This document shows, in pieces, positions 11,200-21,455 of a stretch of DNA of 64,000 bases (positions are counted from its first letter, which is position 1; each line of letters starts with the position of its first letter). The translations under genes and the position numbers were made by a program. The stretch comes from Diphasiastrum complanatum (taxonomy: Eukaryota > Streptophyta > Lycopodiopsida > Lycopodiales > Lycopodiaceae): positions 24,330,422-24,394,421 of the forward strand of contig CM055109.1 of assembly GCA_029204225.1 (NCBI GenBank), written 5' to 3'. The notes below the pieces were generated by a model. It saw only the letters and a program-made list of their open reading frames with translations, did not search any database and was not told the DNA's origin.

Positions 11200-11690
11200 T
11201 ACATAGTTAGGAATGTTTCTTACAAAAAGCAGAGAGGAATTTTATGGGAAAGGCAAATAAGGGAACAAAATTTGGGTTACAAGGGCAACAATAGTTGCAT
11301 TTTTTTTTATATATGTTCTAGAAGGACATTATTAAACCTTGTGTTAGATAATGACTGGTAATTGTGAGATGTTGTTGTATAAGTTTTTTTGGTTTAACTA
11401 TGGTAACTAGAGACATTTCAATACTGTTGCAGATTAGCATGTTTGTTGTTTGCAGTGTTTTGTGGTGTTGCAAGTCGATTTGGACATACGATATGAGGGG
11501 ACAAGGTGATGGCATTATTATGGTCATTAAAGATAGCATTAAAAGAAAGTTGAGCAGACGGGTGCTAGTATTAAGTAGCAATTAAGAACAAGGTGGTATA
11601 CTTGTCCCGTTTAGCAATGATGTTGGTTAGTGGTTAGACGAGGCAGAACTTATTAAAAGGACAACTTTCAAATAGTGCATCAGGCTTGAA
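11200..11690. repeat. array unit portion homologous (inverted) to 34020-34500
   Basis: Begins with CAAGATACTATACATAGTTAG near 11190-11210 and ends with TTAAAAGGACAACTTTC near 11655-11672. The same text appears reverse-complemented at 34090-34500, with a second partial copy at 35030-35180. Overlapping frames on both strands here (73 and 87 aa, copied in all units) are shadows of the repeat, not genes I can support. Confidence 0.8.
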
Positions 11691-12555
11691 TCAGTAGTTG
11701 ATTCAAATTGTTGATGATTAATGAATAGACATTCAAACACTCGAAGCTGCTTCATACTCGACTTGTAGCCATAGTTTGCTTTCAAATGATTCTTTAAGTC
11801 GACTACATTAGTGCCTCTATAAATCTGCAGATGACAACTCGTAGAGACTCTTTTTGCTCAATCTCTTGGATAGTTGGGCATTTCTGAGCATTGTTTGTGT
11901 TGCATCTACTAATATTTGGTTCTTCCTTTTGTATACTCCATTCTACAAATAGCTGATGGTGAACTTATGATGCATGTTGCACAAAGATAGATAATCCAAA
12001 TTTTTGTCATAGATGTATTCTTCCCCACAATTGGTGCATAGAATCTTGATCTTTTGAGCAGTTTGTGTTGCAACAAACCACTTGAATTCTTTGGTGTAGT
12101 TGAATGCCTCATACTTGCTTTTATGAAGATTGTTCTGGTAAATATGAAATTATCATCTACAAATGTGATAAAATATAGTGCACAACCAAGAGAATGTATG
12201 CCATAGGGCCACACAGATCACTATGTACCGATTCAAGAATAGATTTGGCTCCATTGGCTTGTCCTTATGAAAATATCGATCTAGGTTGTTTCTCTAATAA
12301 GCACATTTAAGAGATGATTGAAGTGTCTATGGAGGTAGCAATTATACATATATCCTTGACAATACTTTTCCATCCTTTGTACAAGATAGATTCATGTTTA
12401 AACTTTTGTCCAAATCTTGTAATGCCATAATTGGGCATTGGAATTACTTACATTTGTAGAAAGTGCATATTCATGACTCAAGATTGCAAATTTCATTCTC
12501 TGTTTGTAAGTAGAATTTCTATAGATTTTTTTATCCATGATGGTACGTTTGTCTA
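11690..12555 (-). pseudogene. copia pre-integrase/integrase fragment (spans array units 1 and 2)
   Basis: On the minus strand the pre-integrase region (SNSNAQLWH near 12420-12470) is followed by an integrase core reading VHSDLCGPMA, then YFITFVDDN-like text, FKWFVATQT-like text and a remnant of the PYTPQQNGVAERKN block (FTISY...NGVYKRKN). Frameshifts and stops separate these, so no integrase could be made. The same fragment in the next unit is 13134-13999, and a diverged copy lies at 43830-44790. In the copia order, nothing upstream (Gag, protease) or downstream (RT) is present. Confidence 0.75.
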
Positions 12556-13133
12556 GAAATTTCAATGGAGGTTGGAGAATGCCTACGTCATTACGAGCAT
12601 GTATTTGAATATATGAGCTCAAAACTTATCATTCAAGATACTATACATAGTTAGGAATGTTTCTTACAAAAAGCAGAGAGGAATTTTATGGGAAAGGCAA
12701 ATAAGGAAACAAAATTTGGGTTACAAGGGCAACAATAATTGCATTTTTTTTTATATATGTTCTAGAAGGACATTATTAAACCTTGTGTTAGATAATGACT
12801 GGTAATTGTGAGATGTTGTTGTATAAGTTTTTTTGGTTTAACTATGGTAACTAGAGACATTTCAATACTGTTGCAGATTAGCATGTTTGTTGTTTGCAGT
12901 GTTTTGTGGTGTTGCAAGTCGATTTGGACATACGATATGAGGGGCCAAGGTGATGGCATTATTATGGTCATTAAAGATAGCATTAAAAGAAAGTTGAGCC
13001 GACGGGTGCTAGTATTAAGTAGCAATTAAGAACAAGGTGGTATACTTGTCCCGTTTAGAAATGATGTTGGTTAGTGGTTAGACGAGGCAGAACTTATTAA
13101 AAGGACAACTTTCAAATAGTGCATCAGGCTTGA

Positions 13134-13999
13134 ATCAGTAGTTGATTCAAATTGTTGATGATTAATGAATAGACATTCAAACACTCGAAGCTGCTTCATA
13201 CTCGACTTGTAGCCATAGTTTGCTTTCAAATGATTCTTTAAGTCGACTACATTAGTGCCCCTATAAATCTGCAGATGACAACTCGTAGAGACTCTTTTTG
13301 CTCAATCTCTTGGATAGTTGGGCATTTCTGAGCATTGTTTGTGTTGCATCTACTAATATTTGGTTCTTCCTTTTGTATACTCCATTCTACAAATAGCTGA
13401 TGGTGAACTTATGATGCATGTTGCACAAAGATAGATAATCCAAAATTTTGTCATAGATGTATTCTTCCCCACAATTGGTGCATAGAATCTTGATCTTTTG
13501 AGCAGTTTGTGTTGCAACAAACCACTTGAATTCTTTGGTGTAGTTGAATGCCTCATACTTGCTTTTATGAAGATTGTTCTGGTAAATATGAAATTATCAT
13601 CTACAAATGTGATAAAATATAGTGCACAACCAAGAGAATGTATGCCATAGGGCCACACAGATCACTATGTACCGATTCAAGAATAGATTTGGCTCCATTG
13701 GCTTGTCCTTATGAAAATATCGATCTAGGTTGTTTCTCTAATAAGCACATTTAAGAGATGATTGAAGTGTCTATGGAGGTAGCAATTATACATATATCCT
13801 TGACAATACTTTTCCATCCTTTGTACAAGATAGATTCATGTTTAAACTTTTGTCCAAATCTTGTAATGCCATAATTGGGCATTGGAATTACTTACATTTG
13901 TAGAAAGTGCATATTCATGACTCAAGATTGCAAATTTCATTCTCTGTTTGTAAGGAGAATTTCTATAGATTTTTTTATCCATGATGGTACGTTTGTCTA
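13134..13999 (-). pseudogene. copia pre-integrase/integrase fragment (spans array units 2 and 3)
   Basis: Near-identical tandem copy of the fragment at 11690-12555, offset by 1444 bp. The same frame breaks are present in both, so the disablement predates the amplification. Confidence 0.75.
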
Positions 14000-14510
14000 G
14001 AAATTTCAATGGAGGTTGGAGAATGCCTACGTCATTACGAGCATGTATTTGAATATATGAGCTCAAAACTTATCATTCAAGATACTATACATAGTTAGGA
14101 ATGTTTCTTACAAAAAGCAGAGAGGAATTTTATGGGAAACCCAAATAAGGGAACAAAATTTGGGTTACAAGGGCAACAATAATTGCATTTTTTTTTATAT
14201 ATGTTCTAGAAGGACATTATTAAACCTTGTGTTAGATAATGACTGGTAATTGTGAGATGTTGTTGTATAAGTTTTTTTGGTTTAACTATGGTAACTAGAG
14301 ACATTTCAATACTGTTGCAGATTAGCATGTTTGTTGTTTGCAGTGTTTTGTGGTGTTGCAAGTCGATTTGGACATACGATATGAGGGGCCAAGGTGATGG
14401 CATTATTATGGTCATTAAAGATAGCATTAAAAGAAAGTTGAGCCGACGGGTGCTAGTATTAAGTAGCAATTAAGAACAAGGTGTTATACTTGTCCCGTTT
14501 AGCAATGATG

Positions 14511-15485
14511 CTTGGTTAGTGGTTAGATGAGGTAGAACTCATTAAGAAGAAAACTTTCAAGCAATAATATTATTGTTTGTCATTTGGGTCGAGCTCAAGA
14601 AGCCCTTCAATAGCAAATGCATTGAAATTGTTAGTGTATTGAGCAATTGTAAAGTAAAGATCATGGGTTAGAGCTTATAAGTTGAGTGCGGGTACTTTCT
14701 TGTTCCATTGTTACAGATGTTGTAAGGAAGACATGGCTGATGAAGACGTACAGAGCTAGAGACCTCTGCGACATACGAGACAACCTAGTGATGTGACCTA
14801 CGAATGTTGTAAGAAAGACATGGCTGATGAGGATGTACAGAGGAGAACTTTGCGACATACAAGATAGCCTACTGATGTGACCATTGAATAGGAGTTTGGC
14901 GACTCGGTGAATTTATAGTAATTTATTTGGAAAAGACAACAACGGATAAGAAATTCCAAGAGTAAGATAGCAGATGCAAGAATTTGAAATCTGGAACACA
15001 GACTACCATATATTTGGCTTTGCTGGAACACTCATACTATATGGTCTGATTTCTATAGCAGTAGTTGGCGGAAGACGCATGACTAAATTGTAAAGCATAA
15101 TAGTATGGTGTAGTTGTACATCATTTTGAATACTAAAATATGATGAATGAAATGTGGTTGATAATCAATTGCATGTGTACATGGTTGTTGATTCAAGATA
15201 CTATACATAGTTAGGGATGTTTCTTCCAAAAGCAGGGAGATTTTACAAAGTACGATTTATTCGGCATGAATTTTTGTTGGAACACTCATAGTGTATGGTT
15301 TGCTTTTTGCAACAAGCAATTGGTGGATGACGCGTGATGAAATTGTAAAGCATCATATTATGCTGTTGATTCAAGATAATATAGATAGTTAGAAATGTTT
15401 CTTACAACAGGCAAAAAGGAATTTTATGGAAAAGGGAAAGAAGGGAACAAAAATTGGGTTACGAGGCCAACAATGATAGAATTTT
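14511..15485. repeat. dispersed repeat, inverted homologue at 34430-35190
   Basis: Contains TGTTGTAAGGAAGACATGGC (twice, near 14718 and 14808), GGAGTTTGGCGACTCGGT, GACGCATGACTAAATTGTAAA and ATTCAAGATACTATACATAG. The same items occur in the same order on the opposite strand at 34430-35000. The text CAAGATA(C/A)TATA(C/G)ATAGTTAG...TTTCTTAC recurs again near 15190 and 15370, so there is internal duplication. Gag-like short frames exist but none is convincing. Confidence 0.7.
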
Positions 15486-15489
15486 TTGG

Positions 15490-16010
15490 ACGTGGTTCCC
15501 CTACTGAGAACCTTATATAACCCATGTTGGAAGTACTTGATGCGTTTTGCATCTGTCAGTGGATCCTAAAGCCTCTTTTCTAAAACCTCGAACCTTTGAA
15601 CACAAGCTAAAACATCTTCCTTTGTTTTTTGCTCTATTGCTTGCAATTTATCCAAAATCTCCTCATCCTCATGCTTCTTCTAATATTGCTTCAAGAGATC
15701 TCTTTCTAATACTTCCCAAGTCTGGAATTTCTGAAACCCATATTGGGAATACCATCGATGAGCATTTCCCTTTAATGTTGTTGGAAATAATTCCAACTTC
15801 CTAATATCCGTTGTTTAACGGTTTGCTTGTGATGACTGCCAAAAATTGGTGAATGTGAATGTCATGATCATCACGTTTCTTCCCTTTCAAACACTGGAAT
15901 ATTGATGTCCGAGTACATCCTATCGATACAATGTCCATCCCGCGAAGAATTGTGGATCTCCCCATATCCAAAACACTAGCACATGAAGACATTGGTGATG
16001 ATTCTACACC
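15490..16010 (-). pseudogene. Ty3/gypsy retrotransposon Gag domain (broken)
   Basis: The minus strand reads LELFPTTLKGNAHRWYSQYG, FQKFQTWEVLERDLLKQY, then after a stop KKHEDEEILDKLQAIEQ and ACVQRFEVLEKRL. This is the retrotransposon gag domain (A-x-x-W-Y ... F-x-x-F pattern). An N-terminal stretch (DMGRSTILRGMD, DDHDIHIHQFL) lies at 15801-15992. In-frame stops disable it. It may belong to the same gypsy family as 6356-8400, separated from it by the tandem array, but this is inference. Confidence 0.65.
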
Positions 16011-16489
16011 TACCTCTGGTAATTCTACCCAAAACTAAAAATTGTTTCTATCCAGATTATGCATCCAACTGGAATCTGATTTGGCAACAGAACCAAAAGG
16101 GTGTTAGGTAAATTGCTAACATATCAAAAGTTCCTATTAGTAGATTGTCATAGAACAAATAACAAAACTATAACAGATTAACCTGACATATCAGAATTTG
16201 ACTAATAGCCATTCACAAAGTGCAATAAAACTAAATGACATGATTGCATTCAACATCTCTGTTATTACAATACAATACAACAAATTAGAAGAGTATAACC
16301 ATCACATAAACTAGAATTTCCATTACATCAAGGATTGTACAAAGGGAAAAGACATTACTCAAGTTACATTCCATCTTCACAACGAAATATACATAATACT
16401 AGATAGTGAAGGCAATGACACAATTCTCACCAAAACTACTCGAAAGGTCTAAAGCAAGGCACTTCTACTTGCAGCCTACAGCCCGACAT
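16010..16489. other. LTR-like AT-rich sequence, no gene
   Basis: Lies between the Gag fragment and the inverted-repeat block. It may hold the primer-binding site and end of the LTR preceding that Gag, but I see no clean tRNA match. Confidence 0.35.
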
Positions 16490-17420
16490 AAACTTGTATC
16501 ACAACTCCTCGAATGCTCGGCTCTAATCTTTTTGACGCTTGATCAAACTTCTGCTATCCAATGTAAAACCAAGAGTCCCCTTTGCAACTACAAGTTCCCT
16601 ATTTATACAATCTTGAACTCACTGCAAGAGCCTTCCCACAACTCCGCAAAAGACCGCCATTGTTTCGTATGCAGTTCTCTCGTGGTTGGTATAACTTCCA
16701 CTACTAAGACCGCATCAAGATCACAATCGTCACACTTGCGGTTGCTTTCGGTGCATTCAACTTCCATTCCTCTTTATTCGAATGTGATCTTTCCATTCTA
16801 AATCAACAACCCTTAAAACAACCTTTCTGGTGCTTTTTGTCCTATCTACACATTACTAAATACACCCTAGTCATCCCTATAGCGACTTATCCTAATCCGT
16901 CTACCTAACAACATTAATACGACTAAAGGTCTAAGTTCTTAAAAAATCTTATACATACAAAATACCTTACAATGGCCCGCAATTGGCTTATTTTGGCAAC
17001 TCTAATAATGTTGTAGCAGCCACAGTTGTAGGCAAAGTTATCCCACCCAAAACACTTCCAACTGGTGCCAATTCAAAATGTCGTAATACATGTAACAACA
17101 ATTGATCCTTATCATTCACAAATCTTGATACCAAATGTGATGTTCGCCCCATCAACATGATGTGATTCAAACATTCCCTGGTTAGCAATGTATAATTGTT
17201 GGAGTGTTTATAGATATCGAGGAAACCCTAGCTAGATTATTCATTTATAGGTAGTTAATAAGTGAGAGGGATTTGACATCTACGTGTGTAAGTCCAACCC
17301 GAGGATGACATATTTATTTGATTAGGTAAAAGTTAATAACATGACTTGAGGCCTTTTTGCGACAATTAATTGTTGTTAGGCCTAATAATCAAGTTAGTCA
17401 ATAAAAGGATGTTCCTCCCA
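16490..17420 (-). repeat. LTR-like block; inverted homologue at 61730-62580
   Basis: Read on the minus strand, this matches 61730-62580 of the plus strand over about 900 bp, with many substitutions. It contains a minus-strand TATA-like TTGTATAAATAGG near 16595-16610 (decayed to TATAGATAG in the other copy), ACCTACGTGTG-type text near 17280 and a short open frame (16988-17188). It probably represents the 3-prime end and LTR of one uncharacterised LTR element family. I could not fix the LTR ends. Confidence 0.6.
16988..17188 (-). pseudogene. conserved short frame ending ...LLELPK, unrecognised
   Basis: The 66-residue frame shares VSRFVNDKDQLLL, VLRHFELAPVGSVLGGIT and AATLLELPK with the 60-residue frame at 61924-62106, including the stop position. 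Conservation across the two copies supports a former coding region, most likely the C-terminal end of an element protein upstream of an LTR. I recognise no domain. Confidence 0.45.
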
Positions 17421-17436
17421 AATTCATATTTAAAAT

Positions 17437-17642
17437 TGAAACGGTGCCTATCCCCTTAATCTTGCACACATCACCATTTGCTTGTGAAACGGACATTCCA
17501 TTATCCAACAATTTCAAGCTACTGAACCAATCTTTGTTACATGTCATGTGTCTTGTGGATCCTGAGTCAATGTACAACGCTTGATCATTTTGATTAGATG
17601 ATAATGTTGATATGAAGATGCTAGAGTCTTCAATCTCACCCT
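17437..17642 (-). pseudogene. copia aspartic protease fragment (element beta)
   Basis: The minus strand reads ALYIDSGSTRHMTC-like text (D-S-G catalytic triad with HMT), then DWFSSLKLL and SQANGDVCKIKGIGTVSI. It is a sister of the frame at 26944-27399. It breaks off near 17430 at the junction with the LTR-like block. It continues the Gag at 18025-18844. Confidence 0.7.
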
Positions 17643-18020
17643 CATTAGAGGAGTTCTAAATCCAAAACAGACCCTTTGTAAAGATTCTTTTTATATTTTT
17701 TCACAAATTTGTCTTACACATGGGCCAATCAAAACACTCAAATTTGAAATCTACGTAACGTAACTTTTTGAGTCCACATTTTGATTCCATACTAAAAATG
17801 GCATAACTATTTAGTGGTAAGTCCAAATTTAGCAGAGGTTGGTGCATTGGAAAGCACTCAACAAGGGCTTTCCAATGATATGTTAGATGATATACTTTTG
17901 AGCTATGATTAAAAAGTTATGGCAAGTCAAATGTATTAGTGTTATAATATTTTAATAATAAAAAAGACATCTTGCACAAATTTTTAGAGGGTCTTTTTGG
18001 AACTCAAAACTCCTCTAATG
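17643..18020. mobile_element. MITE-like insertion (378 bp) with about 30-bp imperfect terminal inverted repeats
   Basis: The sister copia copy reads straight through at about 27340 (CCTCATTGACAAGG), whereas here 378 bp intervene. The left end reads CATTAGAGGAGTTCTAAATC and the right end, reverse-complemented, CATTAGAGGAGTTTTGAGTT; both continue with CCAAAA(C/A)AGACCCT. There is no coding capacity. The flanks allow a 3-bp CAT target duplication, but the boundary is ambiguous because CAT is also in the inverted repeat. Confidence 0.8.
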
Positions 18021-18024
18021 CATC

Positions 18025-18844
18025 GACAAGGTTACCTGCTTGCTTTGGTTTTCCCTTGCCTGATTCGGCCAGGAATTTCTGACATTCACTCTTCCAATGG
18101 CCCTTTTTACCTCAATGGAAGCACTTACCCTTCTTTTTGGTCTTGCTGGAATATCTCTCATCCTCCTGAGTCTTGGCGAATTGCTGCTTAGTCTTCTTCT
18201 TGCGCTTGCCCTTGCCTTGCTTTTGGCGTGTCGCAAGTGCCTGATCATTGACGTCTACATTTCACCTTTTCTCACCGTTGCTCTTCTTGCATCAAGATTC
18301 CTATGAGCTCGTCAAAGGTTGGCAATCTTTCTTTTGATGCTATTCCGCTCACAAACATTTGATAGGGTTTTGCAATGCCACACAATACATTGTGCACTAG
18401 CTCCATGTCATGTATGCACTCAAGAAGAGAATGCAGTTCATCCCTCATTGTCTTGATTCTGGTCATATAAGTCTAAATGTGCTCTCCTTGTTCCATGCGG
18501 GCACTATTTAGTTTTGACTTCATAAACATGATTCTTGAGGGATTTGGCATCTTGAACTTCTCCTTTAGCACATTCCATGTATGTCTGGGTGTAATAGCAT
18601 CACAAACGTGGGTAATGATGTGATCCTTCACTGACAAGTTAATGAAGGTCAAATCTTTCCTCACCTTCTTATCGAAGACTTTGATGTCCGCTTCATTTGG
18701 CGGTCTTCTCTCATCACCTGTGACGACATCCCACACGTTCTTCTCCATCAGTATGTTTTTCATTTTGAATTTCCACATTGCATAGTTGAAAATCCCATCC
18801 AATTTGCTACTTTCATTAAAAATGGACTCTCCCATATTCGCCAT
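18025..18844 (-). pseudogene. copia Gag (UBN2-type) fragment, element beta
   Basis: A 123-aa minus-strand frame (18473-18844) starts MANMGESIFNESSKLDG and contains NYAMWKFKMKNIL, VTHVCDAITPRHTWNVLKEK-like text and RIMFMKSKLNSARMEQGE, the N-terminal half of a copia Gag. A second frame (18272-18466) carries TYMTRIKTMRDEL, GIAKPYQMFVSG and LPTFDELIGILMQEEQR. A stop at about 18470 splits them. The basic Q/K-rich region and knuckle (18025-18270) are broken. Near-identical to 27594-28061, so the two copies are of one family. Confidence 0.8.
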
Positions 18845-19024
18845 CCCAAAACTACCTGAAACTGCAACCGTAGGCTAAAAGCAGTATGTCGAGGCCAACT
18901 ATGATGTCATAAGTCGAAAATAATGACCTTTACTTTTTCTCTGACCAGGCCACCCTTTGCATTTCCATCAAATTAAAAGCCAAATCGGCGTCGCCTTCCG
19001 AAATAACAAACAGACAGAGTATTC
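18845..19024 (-). other. copia leader remnant between elements alpha and beta
   Basis: Short stretch upstream of the beta Gag start and downstream of the broken alpha RT. No LTR is recognisable between them. Confidence 0.35.
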
Positions 19025-19240
19025 CACTTACATACTGGCGCAAAGGTCTCCTCATAGTCAATGCCCTTACTTTGTGCATACCCTTTGCTCACCAATCTAG
19101 CCTTGTGCTTTGTTATACTTCCATCTACACGGTACTTAGTCCTATATACCCATTAACAACCAATGGATTTCTTGCCAACTAGTGGTTCCACTAAGTCCCA
19201 TGTGCTATGCTTAGCAATTGACTTCATCTCGTCTCCCATG
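19025..19240 (-). pseudogene. copia reverse transcriptase N-terminal fragment (element alpha)
   Basis: The minus strand reads MGDEMKSIAKHSTWDLVEP, KSIGC (followed by a stop), WVYRTKYRVDGSITKHKAR, LVSKGYAQSKGIDYEETFAP. These are the first RT blocks of copia pol. It ends abruptly after TFAPV; the YVDD active-site half and RNase H are missing. Confidence 0.8.
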
Positions 19241-19991
19241 GCCTTGACCCAAAGGTCATCATCCTTTGCTTCAACATAAGTCGAAGGTTCTTTGCTTTGA
19301 ATAATGTAAGATAAGAGAGCATAATTTGCTTCATACCTTTCAGGTTGTGTCTTCCCTCTTGTTGGTCTTCGTAGATCTCCCTACCTAGATGATCTTGGAA
19401 ATTCATCCATGTTGCGGCTCTCCAACAATCTCTCAAACCACTTAGGGAGCTTCTTGTCAGGTGATCGGCTTCCTAGTAAAAATGTATCCCACGATACATC
19501 TTTCTCCTTGCGTTTGTCACCTGCACCTTCAATCCTTCTTGCACCAAAGGATTTGTCTCTACCTCTCCAATTTCTCTCTTGAGGTTGAGTAATAGTATCT
19601 TGAGGTATATCCTCGTGTCCAACACTAGGAAAGTCAATGAATGGATCATCATGAGGTATCATCATTGTACCATCTTTCACACTTGATGTGTCCGTCTTCT
19701 CAGCATCCTCGTCTTCATACATCTTAGATTCATCAAAGATAACATTACGACTGACATGTATCTTATTCTCCACTAGATCAAAATATCTATAGCCCTTCAC
19801 ACGATCATCATATCCTAGGAATATACACTTCATAGCTTTCACATCAAGCTTACGTCACTCTTCCTTAGGAATGTGTACAAAGGCCTCACATCCAAAGATT
19901 CACAAGTGGTTTACATTTGGCTTCTTTTTTGTGAATGCCTCCTCAAGTGCTACCTTTGGTATGGCAATGGTGGGACTTCTATTTTGAAGAT
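19241..19991 (-). pseudogene. copia integrase C-terminal and linker region (element alpha, distal part)
   Basis: The minus strand reads NRSPTIAIPKVALEEAF and NVNHL...IFGCEAFVHI close to the insertion site, then MKCIFLGYDDRVKGYRYFD, HVSRNVIFDESKM and an acidic/Ser linker. This is the integrase C-terminal signature of copia. It continues the integrase at 26317-26909 across the inserted element, with a small frame break at the joint. Confidence 0.82.
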
Positions 19992-19996
19992 AGATT
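19992..19996. repeat. target-site duplication AGATT (left)
   Basis: AGATT precedes the left LTR and is repeated at 26312-26316 after the right LTR. Confidence 0.95.
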
Positions 19997-20858
19997 TGTT
20001 GAAAATTGTCACTTCTCACTTGACATTGGTTCATGTAAATATTGATCAAACATTAGAATATGTTGATGATATGATTTCACACGTGTGGAGCATGTTCCCA
20101 TGTGTGAAAGGATGTACTTTTCATGTTTGTATATATCCAAATTGATTTTGTATCATTCTAGTTAGTGTGAACATGAAATGACTAGTTTTTAGTCAAGTTG
20201 ACTAGTCACCTACAAATTAGCTTTTCCTTGCATGTGCATGAGTAAATGCTCCCACATGGCAAGTGGATGTTCACATGTGTGTATAGAGTACTAGAAGATA
20301 AGAGTTGACCATTTTCCTTAGATCCTATTTTGTAGGGAATATTCCTATATTCTAGGAGACTAGCTTTTTGGATTTTAGTCATATTCTAGAAGGTCAACTA
20401 TTGGATAAGGATCAAGGATGGATCAAATGGATAGATATGAGTGATGTGGCACTCTTCACACGTGTGAAGGCCTGCTGGACTGTACCAGACTCATGGATGT
20501 ACTTGATCCATAAAAGGATCATCATTTTGCTAAGAAAATTGATGAGACTTTTGCACTCTACACTTTTGTGAGATTTCTAGTCATTTGTCTTGTGATTTTT
20601 ATGCATGATTGCTATCTAGTATCATTGTACTTGTTGTTTCAGGTGCAGTCCGTACAGTGGACAGTACTCCACACGTGTGAAGCCGCTCTCACTAAAAAAT
20701 GATGTGTTGATCCATTGCTCTTGCTTAAATCCAAGTGTAGTGAATCTAGATCAAGATCTAATGTGTAGAACTTGATAGATTCATTGATTAAGCAACCAAT
20801 AACTCTCTATGATTGTAAAGTACAATCATTATTGTCCTAAAAACTGTAAAATTTATCA
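19997..20858 (+). repeat. 5-prime LTR (862 bp)
   Basis: TG...CA ends. It contains three CACGTG cores inside palindromic CACACGTGTG text, at 20080-20085, 20459-20464 and 20672-20677. The middle one lies in the 14-bp palindrome TTCACACGTGTGAA. Related CATGTG variants lie near 20098 and 20272. These are ACGT-core (G-box/ABRE-like) sites, known in plants as bZIP/bHLH targets; the role here is inferred. Confidence 0.96.
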
Positions 20859-20870
20859 TGGTATCAGAGC
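20859..20870 (+). promoter_or_regulatory. primer-binding site, initiator tRNA-Met
   Basis: TGGTATCAGAGC begins at the first base after the LTR, the standard copia primer site. Confidence 0.95.
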
Positions 20871-21455
20871 TAAGTAAGAGAGTGATCATTGAATCATAAA
20901 TCTTGTAAAGATCATTGGCAAAATTTGTTTTTTGGCCAATACTAGTGAGGGCGAGTTCTTCTAGAGTGATAGCTTGTAATCATTTGGATCAAAACGACTT
21001 GGAGGCTGTGTATGTACTTTTCACACGTGTGAAACCGTACAGCAACTTTCAATTCAAGTTACTTTGTGTTTTTTGGTCCCAAAATCACAATACTAGTTCA
21101 TTTTTGGTGCTTTTTGAAGCATAGTATTGATCTAGATTCATTCTAACTAATGCCTATGACCAAATAGTGTTTTGGATCATTGAAGCATTTCTTTTTAGAG
21201 TCTAAGATCAGATCTAAGAGGCTGATTTGTTCAGATCCTTAGTTGAAGTGAAATCTCTAAGAAAAGTGTAAAGCAATTTTTTTTTTGTGAGAGTGAAAGC
21301 TAGAAATTTTTGGTAAGATCTTTGAGTATCATTCAAGCTTGTGTGTTAGTTTGATAGAGACAAGCCTATAGGCATTCTAGTAAGCTTTAGGCCACTTCAT
21401 AGATCTTTTAAAATTCAAAAATCTTTGTGATTTTTAAAAGAGCATTCATTCTAAA
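20871..21455 (+). other. untranslated leader of the copia element
   Basis: 585 bp between PBS and the Gag-Pol start. It holds a fourth CACGTG core in a TTTTCACACGTGTGAAA palindrome at about 21019-21033. It should also contain the packaging signal, which I cannot point to. Confidence 0.7.

Larger units (their letters stand above)
10852..14510. repeat. 1444-bp tandem array, about 2.5 units
   Basis: Unit 1 is 10852-12295, unit 2 is 12296-13739 and unit 3 is 13740 to about 14510 (truncated). Features recur at exactly 1444-bp spacing, for example 11318, 12762 and 14206. Units differ by only scattered single bases, so the expansion is recent. Each unit joins three parts. The first is a minus-strand copia pre-integrase/integrase fragment (also single-copy at 43830-44790). 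The second is about 75-80 bp shared with the exon-like block at 36600-36690. The third is a segment of the repeat family at 34020-35190. The array lies in otherwise older debris. Confidence 0.92.

Noticed and set aside
11318-11585. Overlapping 73- and 87-aa frames repeated three times with perfect conservation
   Set aside because: Conservation is explained by recent tandem amplification; no protein-like composition and no conservation in the 34 kb homologue.
10852-14510. Possibility of a CRISPR-like array
   Set aside because: Units are 1444 bp with no short direct repeats and spacers, in a plant nuclear context.
18015-18306. Plus-strand frames rich in leucine and alanine
   Set aside because: Antisense shadows of the basic K/R/Q-rich copia Gag region; the same occurs at 27351-27722.
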